DNA from: Dyella lutea
GTDB lineage: Bacteria; Pseudomonadota; Gammaproteobacteria; Xanthomonadales; Rhodanobacteraceae
Assembly: GCF_024158035.1 (NCBI RefSeq)
Contig: NZ_JAMZEK010000001.1
Coordinates: forward strand, 841,001-905,000
Direction of reading: 5' to 3'
Length of the DNA: 64,000 nt
The translations under genes and the position numbers were made by a program. Shown here piece by piece: positions 36,820 through 45,429 of this stretch. The notes under the pieces are model-generated. The model did not search any database. It had not been told where the DNA came from and saw only the letters and a list, made by a program, of their open reading frames with translations. The first letter of the stretch is position 1, and each line of letters opens with the position of its first letter.

Positions 36820-36846
36820 AAAGGCCGCCCGGAGGCGGCCTTTCTT
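36820..36846. terminator. bidirectional terminator between waaA and tolC-like gene
   Basis: The stem AAAGGCCGCC/GGCGGCCTTT has a 4-base loop, with TTTCTT after it on the plus strand and AAA-rich sequence before it, which gives a T-tract on the minus strand (TTTCTGTTTCC). It lies between two convergent stops. Confidence 0.88.
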
Positions 36847-36878
36847 GCCGGGTTCGCGAGGGTCGCCCGCCAGCGGCG

Positions 36879-38297
36879 TCACTCGAGCAGGGTGTTGATC
36901 GACTCCATGTCCTTGAAGTCCGCCGCGCCCGCGGCCTGCTTCAGCAGCAGCTTGTCGAGGATGAACTGGTGGCGCGCCTGCGAGTACTGGCTTTCGGAGG
37001 AAGTCAGGGTCTGGATGGCAGTCAGCACGTCCAGGATGGTCTTGGTGCCGACGCTGAAGCCGGCACGCGTGGCATCCAGTGCCTTCTGACCCGCCTCAAC
37101 GGCGGACTTGGCCGCTTCTACCTGGCTGATCCCGGCAATCACCGAGCGGTAGTAGTTCAGCGTGTTGCGCTGGACCTGACGGCGGTCGGCTTCCAGCGAG
37201 TCCTGGGCGGCATCGCGCTGATAGATCGACTGGCGTACCCGCGACTGGGTGGCGCCACCGGAGAACAGCGGCACCGACAGCGTCAGGCCGACCGTGGTGG
37301 AACTGGGGCGACGGAAATGGTCTGTCGAGTTCTGGTACCAGGTCGCACTCTTGCCATAGTTCACCGTCGCGCTGATCGTCGGCAGGTGGCCGGCGCGCGC
37401 TGCGGAAATGCTGTGTTCTGCCGCATCTACGCTGTACTTGTCCGACAGAAGGTTGGGGTTGTTCTGCAGCGCCTGCTGCACCCAGGCTTTCTGATCGTTC
37501 GGCTGCGGCGGGTCCATCGGCAGGTCGTCGCGGAGCTTCTTCAGCTCGCCGGTGGGCTTGCCGGTGATCTGCGCGAGCGCTTCGCGGGCGTCGTCCAACG
37601 CATTCTGTGCGGCGATGGTCTGCGCCTTGGCCGACTCGTAGAACGATTTGGCCTGGTAGACATCGGTGATCGCCGACAGACCGACCTTGTAGCGCTGGTC
37701 CGACTGCTCGTACTGCTGCCGGTAGGCCTCTTCGTTGGCCTTGGCGAACGTCAGCGAGTCCTGGCTGGTGAGCACGTTGAAGTAGGCGGTGGCCACGCGT
37801 ACGAAAAGATCCTGCAGCGCCGCCTGGTACAGCGCATCCTGCGCGCTCGCCTGAGAATGCGCGGCCTTGAGATCGGCAATCTTGCTCAGGTCGAGAATGC
37901 TCTGGCTGAGGGTGGCCGAAATATCCCGAGTACGAGAGTGACCGACATTGCTGTTGGCCGCGCTCGACTGCAATGGGCCAGTGCAGTTGTAGCTGCCGCT
38001 CCCCGCCGCGATGCCGCTGCAGAGGTAGCTGTCGGGGCCGTAATTTTGCGAGCTGCTGCTGGTGCTGCTGCTGGTGCCATTGGTCTGGCTCAGCGTCAGC
38101 CCAGCCGAGATCTGCGGCAGCAGCAACGCGCGTGCCTGGGTTACACCCTCGCCGACCGACAGGCGCTGGGCATCTGCCTGGGAGAGCACCGGGTCATTGG
38201 CGCGCGCTTCCCGATAAGCATCCAGCAAATCCTCGCCGTGGCTGGGCAGCGAAATTGCCGACAGAGCCAGGGCAAGAGTCAGAAGCTTCAAACGCAT
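36879..38297 (-). CDS. TolC-family outer-membrane channel protein
   Basis: Trimeric outer-membrane exit duct for type I secretion or RND/MFS efflux. It has 472 residues with a signal peptide ending PSHG (about 21). Two OEP repeats are present: residues about 25-240 (LLDAYREARANDPVLSQADAQR at the start) and about 255-460. The first repeat has a Ser-rich insert (about 75-120) containing two Cys (SYLCSGIAAGSGSYNCTG), possibly an extracellular loop disulfide. The second repeat has FSVGTKTILDVLTAIQTL. A PIMT-like gene lies 27 bases upstream on the same strand, a pairing common in xanthomonads. Confidence 0.94.
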   Translation of the reverse strand: MRLKLLTLALALSAISLPSHGEDLLDAYREARANDPVLSQADAQRLSVGEGVTQARALLLPQISAGLTLSQTNGTSSSTSSSSQNYGPDSYLCSGIAAGSGSYNCTGPLQSSAANSNVGHSRTRDISATLSQSILDLSKIADLKAAHSQASAQDALYQAALQDLFVRVATAYFNVLTSQDSLTFAKANEEAYRQQYEQSDQRYKVGLSAITDVYQAKSFYESAKAQTIAAQNALDDAREALAQITGKPTGELKKLRDDLPMDPPQPNDQKAWVQQALQNNPNLLSDKYSVDAAEHSISAARAGHLPTISATVNYGKSATWYQNSTDHFRRPSSTTVGLTLSVPLFSGGATQSRVRQSIYQRDAAQDSLEADRRQVQRNTLNYYRSVIAGISQVEAAKSAVEAGQKALDATRAGFSVGTKTILDVLTAIQTLTSSESQYSQARHQFILDKLLLKQAAGAADFKDMESINTLLE

Positions 38298-38324
38298 GAG
38301 GTGCCTCGCAGGTCTCGAATGGGG

Positions 38325-38984
38325 TCAGAAAACGAACTGGCGCGGCGGTTCAGCGTGCACCAGGTAGGGGAGGTCGGTTTCCAGCAGCACCTCTTCGCGA
38401 TAGCGGCCGGCGCCTTCCTGGGTCATCAGCACGACCTGCTGCGCCGGAGACATACCACGGATCGCCAGCAGGCGACCGCCGGGCTTGAGCCAGGCGAGCA
38501 TGCGTTCGGGCAAGTGGGCCACGGCGCCGGTCAGCACGACGACGTCGAACTGGCCGGCGGGCGACCAGCCGATCACGGCGTCACCGGTGTCCAGCGTGAC
38601 GTTGCCCACGCCGGCGGCAGTCAGCCGCTGTGCGGCGGAGTGGGTGAAATCGGCATGGATATCCACACTGACCACCTGTCCGGCAAGACCTGCCAGGCAG
38701 GCCGTGAAAAAGCCCGAACCGGTGCCGACTTCCAGCACCCGGGCATCCGGATTGAGCCCGAGCCCCTGCAGCAGGCGACCCTCAAGCACCGGTTTCATCA
38801 TCACTTCGCCGTGGCCCAGCGGCAGGCACACGTCGGCAAAGGCCAGCTGGCGATGTTCGGGGGCCACGAAATCCTCGCGCCGAACCCGTCCAAGGACGTC
38901 CAGCACTCGCGCGTCAAGCACCTCCCAGGGGCGCACCTGGTTTTCCACCATGTTCTGCCGCGCCTGTTCGAAGTTCATCGCCAT
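38325..38984 (-). CDS. protein-L-isoaspartate O-methyltransferase family protein
   Basis: SAM-dependent methyltransferase related to Pcm, about 217-219 residues (the start could be 38984 or the next ATG at 38978). The pattern is MVENQVRPWEVLDARVLDVL, VLPLGHGEVMMKPVLEGRLLQ in place of the usual QT-SQP loop, and the SAM site VLEVGTGSGFFTACLAGLA. The canonical Pcm substrate loop is altered, so repair of isoaspartate is uncertain. It is upstream of the tolC-like gene by 27 bases and likely cotranscribed. Confidence 0.9.
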   Translation of the reverse strand: MAMNFEQARQNMVENQVRPWEVLDARVLDVLGRVRREDFVAPEHRQLAFADVCLPLGHGEVMMKPVLEGRLLQGLGLNPDARVLEVGTGSGFFTACLAGLAGQVVSVDIHADFTHSAAQRLTAAGVGNVTLDTGDAVIGWSPAGQFDVVVLTGAVAHLPERMLAWLKPGGRLLAIRGMSPAQQVVLMTQEGAGRYREEVLLETDLPYLVHAEPPRQFVF

Positions 38985-39095
38985 GTTCTGTCACGTCCCG
39001 TACGGATCGAAAAAGGTCAAAAAGGATAAGCGCTTAGGCCATTTCCGACAATCGCTAGCGTGCGGGCTGAGCGCACGCAGCCGAAGTGCCGGAAG

Positions 39096-39479
39096 TCACC
39101 GCGTGGCGCTGACGGAAGTCATGCGTGGCGCGGTGTCCGCGGACACCGGCCGTTCGGCGGCCAGGCGCACGGCCTCCACCGCATGCATGGGCGGCAATGT
39201 CGCCAGAGTGGTCCGCATCGATGCGTGCAGGGATGCGTCCAGTTGTCGCAGGCGTTCATCCAGGCGCCGGCTGCCCCGGCAGCGCTCGGCGCTGACGATC
39301 CAGGCCAGCCAGCGGGCGAGCCTGTGGCGATCGGCCAGGTCCAGCTGGGCGACGGCGGTCCGCGCCCTGAACGCCTCGCGTCGGGCGGCCGCATGCCGGG
39401 CATCGATCCACTGCGAAAGTACGCGCTGCGCGTGGCGATACACTGACGAGAGGGTCAGTTCCATGAACGTCGTCTGCAC
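39096..39479 (-). CDS. hypothetical protein, Arg/Ala-rich
   Basis: I do not recognise this 127-residue open frame. It is predicted to be mostly helical and very rich in Arg and Ala (HAQRVLSQWIDARHAAARREAF), with no signal peptide or Cys pattern. Start ATGs are 39479 or 39464. It is divergent from the TetR gene, with 74 bases between the starts, and AT-rich promoter-like sequence lies between them, which favours a real gene. High-GC DNA often yields such frames by chance, so confidence is limited. Confidence 0.45.
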   Translation of the reverse strand: MQTTFMELTLSSVYRHAQRVLSQWIDARHAAARREAFRARTAVAQLDLADRHRLARWLAWIVSAERCRGSRRLDERLRQLDASLHASMRTTLATLPPMHAVEAVRLAAERPVSADTAPRMTSVSATR

Positions 39480-39498
39480 TGGCGGGATTTCCCTGAGC

Positions 39499-39526
39499 TG
39501 GAAATAATTGGACCGATCCGTATAAT
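39499..39526 (+). promoter_or_regulatory. promoter of the TetR-family gene
   Basis: The -10 box TATAAT (39521-39526) lies 16 bases after a TGGAAA -35-like box (39499-39504). The surrounding 30 bases are AT-rich (AATAATTGG, ATAATAATT), unlike the rest of the region. Autoregulation by the TetR protein is plausible, but I see no clean palindrome. Confidence 0.6.
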
Positions 39527-39553
39527 AATTTTGCTGCCGAGCATTGTGAAGGT

Positions 39554-40210
39554 ATGTCGATGAGTTCTGCCTCGCCCGTGAAGTGCCAAGGCCCGGGCCG
39601 CCCGAAAGACATGGAAAAGCGCGCCGCTATCCTCGAAGCGGCCAAGGCGCTGTTTGTCCGAAATGCTTTTGCCGGCACCAGCATGGACGCGGTGGCCTCC
39701 GAGGCCGGCGTCTCAAAACTGACCGTCTACAGCCATTTCGGCGACAAGGACAACCTGTTTCGCGAGGTCATCCGCGCCCGCGTGCAGGACCTCATTCCGG
39801 ACAACATCTACGACTTCGATCCCTCCACCGACATCGGCCAGACCCTGCTCCGGATCGCGTTGACCCACGCGCGGCTGGATTGCGATCGCGAGACCGTCGG
39901 CACGTTCCGTGCCATCCTCAGCGATTGTCGCCAGGGCAATCCCCGTTACGGGCGGCTGCTGTGGGAAGAGGGTCCCATGCGCACGCACAGGCTGATGGAA
40001 CGCCTGCTGCAGCGGGCCGTTGACGCGGGCTTGCTGCATATCGAGGACATTCCGCGTGCCGCCGTGCAGTTCCTGTCGCTGATCAAGGGGGATCTGGTCC
40101 TGCGTCGCATGTTCGGCTGCGACGATTGCCAGCAGGCTTACGCGGAGGAGATCGAGGCGACCGCCAGGGCGGGCGTGTCGACATTCCTGCGGGCGTACCA
40201 GCAGCGCTGA
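39554..40210 (+). CDS. TetR/AcrR family transcriptional regulator
   Basis: Ligand-responsive repressor of 218 residues. The N-terminal DNA-binding domain is clear: GRPKDMEKRAAILEAAKALFVRNAFAGTSMDAVASEAGVSKLTVYSHFGDKDNLFREV (about 15-70). The C-terminal domain resembles the AefR-like TetR_C_7 type (LRRMFGCDD near the end). Such regulators often control an RND or TolC-linked efflux system; the tolC-like gene is 1.3 kb away on the opposite strand, which is suggestive only. Start alternatives are ATG 39554 and ATG 39560. Confidence 0.93.
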   Translation: MSMSSASPVKCQGPGRPKDMEKRAAILEAAKALFVRNAFAGTSMDAVASEAGVSKLTVYSHFGDKDNLFREVIRARVQDLIPDNIYDFDPSTDIGQTLLRIALTHARLDCDRETVGTFRAILSDCRQGNPRYGRLLWEEGPMRTHRLMERLLQRAVDAGLLHIEDIPRAAVQFLSLIKGDLVLRRMFGCDDCQQAYAEEIEATARAGVSTFLRAYQQR

Positions 40211-40341
40211 GCCGGGCGCGGGCGTTCGCTCGCAAAATCCTCGCGTCGGTTTCACCGGCGCTTCGCACCGCATTCCTAGGATGGTACGGGTGCCTGCCGT
40301 CAAAGGCAGACAAGCCCCCGACCACGCCAAGGAGTTGCGGT

Positions 40342-40917
40342 ATGTCCAGCAAACCGTTCATCAGCGATATAGAGACGATCCGCAAGCGCGCCCGCGAGCA
40401 CATCGAACGCGGCGCGGTGACCGCGGGCTACGGCGCCGACCGCGATACCGTGGTCAACCTGCTCAACGAAGCGCTCGCGACCGAGATCGTCTGCGTGCTG
40501 CGCTACAAGCGGCATTACTTCATGGCTTCCGGGATTCACGCCAAGAGCGTCGCCGCCGAATTCCTCGAACATGCCAACGAGGAGCAGTCGCATGCCGATC
40601 GGATTGCCGAACGCATCACCCAGCTCGACGGCGCGCCCAATTTCAATCCGGAAGGGCTGCTCACCCGCGCCCATGCCGACTACGTGGAAGGCGACGATCT
40701 CGTCGACATGATCAAGGAGGACCTGGTCGCCGAGCGCATCGCGATCGACAGCTACCGGGCAATCATCCGCTTCCTGGGCAATGACGATCCGACCACCCGC
40801 CGGATGATGGAAGAGATCCTCGCCATGGAAGAGGAGCACGCCGAGGACATGGCCACCCTGCTGGAAGAGCTCGGCAAGAAGGGGGAGCCCGCCAGGGCGG
40901 CCCGGAAGACGCACTGA
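40342..40917 (+). CDS. ferritin-like (bacterioferritin-type) protein
   Basis: Four-helix-bundle diiron protein of 191 residues. Two diiron half-sites are visible: helix A EALATEIVCVLRYKRHYF with ANEEQSHADRIAE (ExxH), and helix C DLVAERIAIDSYRAIIRFLG with MEEEHAEDMATLLEE (ExxH). This fits iron oxidation and storage or DNA protection. A strong AAGGAG ribosome-binding site is 8 bases before the ATG. The C-terminus is a basic tail (PARAARKTH). A GFA gene follows 49 bases downstream. Confidence 0.92.
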   Translation: MSSKPFISDIETIRKRAREHIERGAVTAGYGADRDTVVNLLNEALATEIVCVLRYKRHYFMASGIHAKSVAAEFLEHANEEQSHADRIAERITQLDGAPNFNPEGLLTRAHADYVEGDDLVDMIKEDLVAERIAIDSYRAIIRFLGNDDPTTRRMMEEILAMEEEHAEDMATLLEELGKKGEPARAARKTH

Positions 40918-40966
40918 TCCGGTGCGCACCGGGCCATCTCACGGCATGGAACCGAGGAGCCGCCCC

Positions 40967-41347
40967 ATGAGCATTCTGCAAGGACGTTGTGCCTGCGGAA
41001 CGATCGGTTACGAGGCACGCGTGGATTACCTCGATCGACGCTTTTGCCAATGCCCGTTGTGTCGCGGACTGCTCGATCACCGTGTGGTGGTAGGCGTGTT
41101 GGTCGTGCCGCGAGGCGGCCTGAGCTGGCATGGCGAGGCGCCGGTACTCTACGAGGACGGGGGCAGGGGCATACGTGCGGTCTGTGGTGTCTGCGGCAGC
41201 ACGCTCGCCACGTGGTCGCCAGGCGGAAGCCTTGTGGATCTGGATGCGAGCCTGCTGGAGGACGAGGGGGCGATCGGCACGCGCTCGCACGTGCGGCCTC
41301 CGCCACGGGTTCCGCTGACCGGCGTCGCGCCGGCATCTGCCGGATAG
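40967..41347 (+). CDS. GFA (glutathione-dependent formaldehyde-activating/CENP-V) family protein
   Basis: Small zinc-binding protein of 126 residues. The GFA fold is marked by GRCACGTIGYEA (Cys pair), FCQCPLCRGLLD (three Cys) and VCGVCGSTLATW (Cys pair), which together bind two zinc ions. The founding member speeds formation of S-hydroxymethylglutathione; most relatives have unknown substrates. GAGGAG lies 9 bases before the ATG. It probably shares a transcript with the ferritin-like gene and ends at a strong terminator. Confidence 0.88.
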   Translation: MSILQGRCACGTIGYEARVDYLDRRFCQCPLCRGLLDHRVVVGVLVVPRGGLSWHGEAPVLYEDGGRGIRAVCGVCGSTLATWSPGGSLVDLDASLLEDEGAIGTRSHVRPPPRVPLTGVAPASAG

Positions 41348-41367
41348 TCGTGTCGACGACCGGAAAC

Positions 41368-41396
41368 AAAAAAGGCGCGCCCGGGGCGCGCCTTTT
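41368..41396. terminator. bidirectional terminator between GFA gene and ppa
   Basis: AAAAGGCGCGCC pairs with GGCGCGCCTTTT, 12 base pairs with a short GC loop. T-runs are present on both strands (TTTT on plus, TTTTTTGTTT on minus). It lies between convergent stops. Confidence 0.9.
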
Positions 41397-41417
41397 CATG
41401 CCAGGGAGAGGGATGGA

Positions 41418-41954
41418 TCAGGCCCTGTCCTGCACGTAGCGCTCGATGCCCTTGAGCACTTCTGCCTTGGCTTCGGCCGCCTTGGCCCAGCCATCGAGCT
41501 TGACCCACTTGCCCTTCTCCAGATCCTTGTAGTGCTCGAAGAAGTGACCGATGCGCTCAAGCCAGTGGCCGGACACACCATCGATGTCGCGGATGTGGGC
41601 GTAGCCGGCGAAGATCTTTTCCACCGGTACCACCACCAGCTTCTCGTCGCCGCCGGCTTCGTCGGTCATGCGGAGCATGCCGACCGGATGGCAGCGGATC
41701 ACCGAGCCCGGAATCAGCGGCAGCGGCAGGATGACCAGCGCGTCGAGGGGGTCGCCGTCGTCGCCCAGTGTGCCCGGCACGTAGCCGTAGTTGCAGGGAT
41801 AGCGCATCGGGGTGGACAGGATGCGGTCGACGAAGATCGCGCCCGAGGCCTTGTCGACTTCGTACTTGACCGGCTCGGCGTCCTTGGGGATTTCGATGAT
41901 GACGTTGATTTCGTCCGGCACGTTGCGGCCGGCGCTGACCAGATCCAGACCCAT
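41418..41954 (-). CDS. ppa: inorganic pyrophosphatase (family I)
   Basis: Hydrolyses PPi from biosynthesis to phosphate in the cytosol. It has 178 residues, the normal hexameric bacterial size. The key motif DDGDPLDALVI (three metal-binding Asp) and RYPCNYGYVPGTLGDDGDP are intact, with VVPVEKIFAGYAHIRDI later. Soluble PPase next to hppA and pfp matters because all three compete for PPi. Confidence 0.97.
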   Translation of the reverse strand: MGLDLVSAGRNVPDEINVIIEIPKDAEPVKYEVDKASGAIFVDRILSTPMRYPCNYGYVPGTLGDDGDPLDALVILPLPLIPGSVIRCHPVGMLRMTDEAGGDEKLVVVPVEKIFAGYAHIRDIDGVSGHWLERIGHFFEHYKDLEKGKWVKLDGWAKAAEAKAEVLKGIERYVQDRA

Positions 41955-42031
41955 GAAGGTGATCCTGCACTAGGAGAAAGTAGGGCCAGATAGGATAAGG
42001 CAACTGCTGTTGCGACGCAGCACTCCCGCGG

Positions 42032-42865
42032 TCAGCGGACGAACGGGCGTTCACGCAGCCATTTGGTGGCGATCCATTTTTCGCCGCGCTCCACCGGCAG
42101 TCCGGCGTGCAGCGAGGACGTGTCGTTCGTCTCGTAGGCGAAATAGGCAGCCCCCCCTTTGAGCGCCGTGACGGTGAGTCCGGCGTTGGGGAAGCCGGTA
42201 CCACCCCCGGCCTCTGGGGTGTTGAGATACATCACCACACTGGCGATGCGCTGGCCGCCGTGGGCAGTAACCGCCTCGAAGCCGGGCTGGGTCGGATCGA
42301 ACCAGTCGTAATGGGGCTCGTACTCCTGGCCTGGGCCGTAGTGAAGCACCTGCAGCCCCTCGCCATGACTGACCGGGATTCCGAGCAGGGCGGCTAGCCG
42401 GGATTCGATCCGCTCGATCAGCGGCGTCTCGCCGAGACGGAAGAACATGCCCTCGCTGGTGCGGCGCTGGTCCACCTGCTGCCCGCCCTGGGCGTCCACG
42501 GTTCTTGCCCGGTCGAGGCGGGGACGCGCCAGCGCGATCAGCTCGTCGCATTCCAGCGGATCGAGCAGCTGGTCGAGCACGCGCACCACCGGTTCATCCA
42601 GCGAGGCCAGTACCCGCACGTCGCGGTCGCCGGCGCGGGTGGCCGGTGCCTCCGGGTGGCGTGGCCGCAGGGCATGGGGATGTGCCACGCCGGTCAACGC
42701 CGCGAGCGGCATTTTGAGTACCGTGGCGACCATGCTGCGGCTCTCCCGCGGGTCGTAGCCGGCCTCCTTCAGTTGCTGAAGGATCTGGTCGACGCTCTGG
42801 CCGTTGCGGGTGGAGTCGAGGATCCACTGGCGCAGTTCGGGACGGATGCTGGTATTTCGCTTCAT
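42032..42865 (-). CDS. 2OG-Fe(II) dioxygenase, prolyl 4-hydroxylase alpha-like
   Basis: Predicted Fe(II)/2-oxoglutarate dioxygenase of 277 residues. The first 50 residues form a helical domain (RPELRQWILDSTRNGQSVDQILQQLKEAGYD) separate from the catalytic core. The core (about 100-277) carries VLDQLLDPLECDELIALARPRL, the metal motif HYDWFDP (HxD), and HAGLPVERGEKWIATKWLRE, with the distal His and the 2OG-binding Lys. Bacterial P4H-like enzymes hydroxylate proline in proteins or peptides; the target here is unknown. The open frame extends 25 codons upstream without support. Confidence 0.92.
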   Translation of the reverse strand: MKRNTSIRPELRQWILDSTRNGQSVDQILQQLKEAGYDPRESRSMVATVLKMPLAALTGVAHPHALRPRHPEAPATRAGDRDVRVLASLDEPVVRVLDQLLDPLECDELIALARPRLDRARTVDAQGGQQVDQRRTSEGMFFRLGETPLIERIESRLAALLGIPVSHGEGLQVLHYGPGQEYEPHYDWFDPTQPGFEAVTAHGGQRIASVVMYLNTPEAGGGTGFPNAGLTVTALKGGAAYFAYETNDTSSLHAGLPVERGEKWIATKWLRERPFVR

Positions 42866-42904
42866 ACCGGAACCGGGGGAAAGCTGAAAATCTGATGATA
42901 AGCC

Positions 42905-42934
42905 AGCCCCGCCGCCTGTGCCGGCAGCGGGGCT
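42905..42934 (-). terminator. possible terminator after prolyl oligopeptidase gene
   Basis: AGCCCCGC pairs with GCGGGGCT across a 14-base loop, just past the stop at 42941. No clear T-tract follows on the minus strand. Confidence 0.4.
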
Positions 42935-42940
42935 TCGCAA

Positions 42941-45067
42941 TCACCGCAGCTGATTCCAGAGGAACGAGTAGGCCAGCGCGTGCATGTACGCCGACTGGCG
43001 GTTGTCCGCACCTGCGCCGTGACCGCCCTCGGTGTTCTCGTAGAACCAGACGTTGCGGTAGCCCATGCCCTGCATCTTCGCGGCCATCTTGCGTGCCTGC
43101 ACCGGACCGACGCGGTCGTCGCTGGTAGCGGTGTAGAACAGCACGGGCGGATAGTGCATGCCCGGCTTGACGTTCTGGTACGGCGAAAAGGTGCGGATGA
43201 AGTTCCAATCCGAGGTGTCGGGATTGCCGTACTCGGCCATCCACGAGGCGCCAGCGGACAGGTGGCTGTACCGCTTCATGTCCAGCAGCGGCACCTCGCA
43301 GGCGATCGCTCCGAACAGTTGCGGGTACAGCGTAAGCATGTTGCCCATCAGCAGACCGCCGTTGCTGCCGCCCTCGGCGCCGAGGTGCTTCGGCGAAGTG
43401 ATCCCCCGGCGCACCAGGTCTTGCGCCACCGCGGCGAAATCCTCGTAGGCGCGCAGCCGCTTGGCCTTGAGCGCGGCCTGGTGCCAGGCCGGGCCGTACT
43501 CGCCGCCGCCGCGGATGTTGGCGATGACGTAGACGCCGCCGCGATCGAGCCAGGCGCGTCCGATGCTGCCGCTGTAGGTAGGTAGCAGCGAGACTTCGAA
43601 GCCACCGTAGCCGTATAGCAGCGTACGATTGCTGCCGTCCAGCTTCATCGTCTTCGGAGCGATCTCGAAATAAGGCACACGGGTGCCGTCCTTCGAGGCC
43701 ACGAAGTGCTGGCTGACCACGAACTTCGACGCATCGAAGAACGCCGGTTCGCGTTTGAGCGTTTCCGGGGCCGCGCCCCCGATCACGCCGTATTGCAGCG
43801 AGGACGGGGTGAGGAAGCCGGTGACGCCCAGCCAGTATTCGTCACTGTGGTCCGGGTCGGTATCCACCACGCTGACCGTACTGAGCGCGGGCGCGCCCTC
43901 CATCGGGGCCTGCTTCCAGCCGCCCGCTTCCGGGGTCAGCACTTCCAGCCGGCTCTTCACGTCGTCCAGCACGTCGAGGATCAGGTGGTGGCGCGTCCAG
44001 CTGTAGGATGCCAGCGAGGTGTGCGCATCGGGCCGGAACAGGACTTCGAACTGCCGCTTGCCTGCCATGAAGTCGTCGAAGCGGGTGACCAGCAGGGCAC
44101 CGGAGGGATAGGTGGTGTCTCCCACGGTCCACGGCGATCGCGTCTCGACCAGCAGCCATTCGCGATGGGCGTCGGCGGTGGCGTCCTCGGGCACCTCGAC
44201 CCGCTGCAGCTTGCCGTCCTTGCGCAGGAACAGCTGGCTGTGGAAGAAGTCCTTGGCGACCGAGACGAAGTCCCGCTCGAATCCGGTCGTGTCGTCGTGG
44301 CTGGCGCCCACCGCCAGATCCTTGGGCGTGCCCTCGTATACGACCGTGGCTTGGTCCAGCGGCGTGCCGCGGCGCCATTGTTTGACGATGCGGGGATAAC
44401 TGGACTCGGTCATCGAACCCGGGCCGAAGTCGGTGCCGACGTAGATGGTGTCGCGATCGATCCAGTCCACTTCGCTCTTGGCGACCGGCAGCGCGAAGCC
44501 GCTCTTGACGAAGGAGCGCGAGGTCACGTCGAACTCGCGCACGGCCACCGCGTCGCCGCCGTCCGGTGACAACGAGACCAGGCAGCGGGTGTAATCGGGC
44601 TTCAGGCACTGCACGCCCTTGAACACCCAGCGCCTGTTCTCGGCCTTGTTCAGTGCGTCGACGTCAAGCAGCACGTCCCAGTGCGGCTTCTCCTTGCGGA
44701 ACTCCGTCAGCGTGGTGCGACGCCACAGACCACGCGGGTGCGCTTTGTCGCGCCAGAAGTTGTACAGGTACTCCCCCATTCTGCTGACGTAGGGGATGTG
44801 CTCATCCGAGTCGAGCACCTCGAGAATCTGCTTGCGCGTCTTCTCGAACGGGGCGTCGTCGGCGAACCGCTTGGCGGTGGCCTCGTTCTGCTGCTCTACC
44901 CAGGCCAGCGGCTTCTGTCCGTGGATATTCTCCAACCAGAGATAAGGATCGTCAGCGACCGGAGGCTTGGCCTGGTGTTCATCGGCGTGGGTCATGCCGG
45001 CCAGTGTGAGACCGAAGATGCAGAACAGCCAATGGAGGCCAACGATTCTTCCTTGCCGAGGGATCAC
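42941..45067 (-). CDS. secreted prolyl oligopeptidase (S9A family)
   Basis: Serine peptidase of 708 residues that cuts short peptides, usually after Pro. A signal peptide (about 1-28, MIPRQGRIVGLHWLF...) predicts periplasmic export. The seven-blade propeller covers about 100-430. The alpha/beta-hydrolase domain shows TLLYGYGGFEVSLLPTYS, YVIANIRGGGEYG, and the nucleophile motif GAEGGSNGGLLMGNML. The Asp of the triad is near TATSDDRVGPVQ and the His in ENTEGGHGAGADN. It is divergent from a TonB-dependent receptor gene across 362 bases. Confidence 0.95.
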   Translation of the reverse strand: MIPRQGRIVGLHWLFCIFGLTLAGMTHADEHQAKPPVADDPYLWLENIHGQKPLAWVEQQNEATAKRFADDAPFEKTRKQILEVLDSDEHIPYVSRMGEYLYNFWRDKAHPRGLWRRTTLTEFRKEKPHWDVLLDVDALNKAENRRWVFKGVQCLKPDYTRCLVSLSPDGGDAVAVREFDVTSRSFVKSGFALPVAKSEVDWIDRDTIYVGTDFGPGSMTESSYPRIVKQWRRGTPLDQATVVYEGTPKDLAVGASHDDTTGFERDFVSVAKDFFHSQLFLRKDGKLQRVEVPEDATADAHREWLLVETRSPWTVGDTTYPSGALLVTRFDDFMAGKRQFEVLFRPDAHTSLASYSWTRHHLILDVLDDVKSRLEVLTPEAGGWKQAPMEGAPALSTVSVVDTDPDHSDEYWLGVTGFLTPSSLQYGVIGGAAPETLKREPAFFDASKFVVSQHFVASKDGTRVPYFEIAPKTMKLDGSNRTLLYGYGGFEVSLLPTYSGSIGRAWLDRGGVYVIANIRGGGEYGPAWHQAALKAKRLRAYEDFAAVAQDLVRRGITSPKHLGAEGGSNGGLLMGNMLTLYPQLFGAIACEVPLLDMKRYSHLSAGASWMAEYGNPDTSDWNFIRTFSPYQNVKPGMHYPPVLFYTATSDDRVGPVQARKMAAKMQGMGYRNVWFYENTEGGHGAGADNRQSAYMHALAYSFLWNQLR

Positions 45068-45429
45068 GGAGTCACTCCTGTCTGGACGTCTGCGCCAGTG
45101 TGGGACGACTCCGTGCTCGAGTACGCATGACTAAAGTCACGTGTGTCGAAAGTCATGCATGGCCGCCGCCCTGCAAGGTTTCAGCGGCGGTCCAATGCGG
45201 GGCTGGTAGCAGTCGGCCATCGCAAGAACAATCCGATGCATCCAATTACTTGACATGAACGTTAAAAACGCATGATCTTGCCTCTACAGGGAGCTTGGGG
45301 GAGCAAGTACAGATGTCTCTCATGGATGAGCCAAGTACATCCGGCCCGTGGAGGGCCAGACAAGGGATCGCTTGATCTACGCCAAGTGCGCGGTGGACAG
45401 CGGTTGTTCTGTTTTAAGGGGAGAAGTCG
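45068..45429. other. 362-base intergenic region between divergent S9 peptidase and TonB receptor genes
   Basis: No gene is supported here. It holds an inverted repeat TGACT-AA-AGTCA (45128-45139) with a further AGTCA at 45151-45155, a perfect TTGACA hexamer (45250-45255) without a convincing -10 box, and an AAGGGGAG ribosome-binding site just before the receptor ATG. The stretch 45230-45290 is more AT-rich than the surroundings. Confidence 0.7.
45128..45155. promoter_or_regulatory. operator-like repeats (TGACT-AA-AGTCA plus a third AGTCA)
   Basis: TGACTAAAGTCA is a 5-base-arm palindrome. A third half-site AGTCA follows 11 bases later in a longer context AAAGTCA, also repeated. The position, 60 bases before the peptidase start and far upstream of the receptor, fits a shared regulator. 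No family can be named. Confidence 0.4.

Noticed and set aside
39501..39530. Apparent palindrome AATAATTGG...ATAATAATT as a TetR operator
   Set aside because: When the reverse complement is aligned, the arms do not match in the centre. Kept only as an AT-rich promoter region.
45250..45278. TTGACA as a full sigma-70 promoter for the TonB receptor
   Set aside because: The -35 is perfect, but no acceptable -10 hexamer lies 16-18 bases downstream, so it is mentioned only as a hexamer in the intergenic region.
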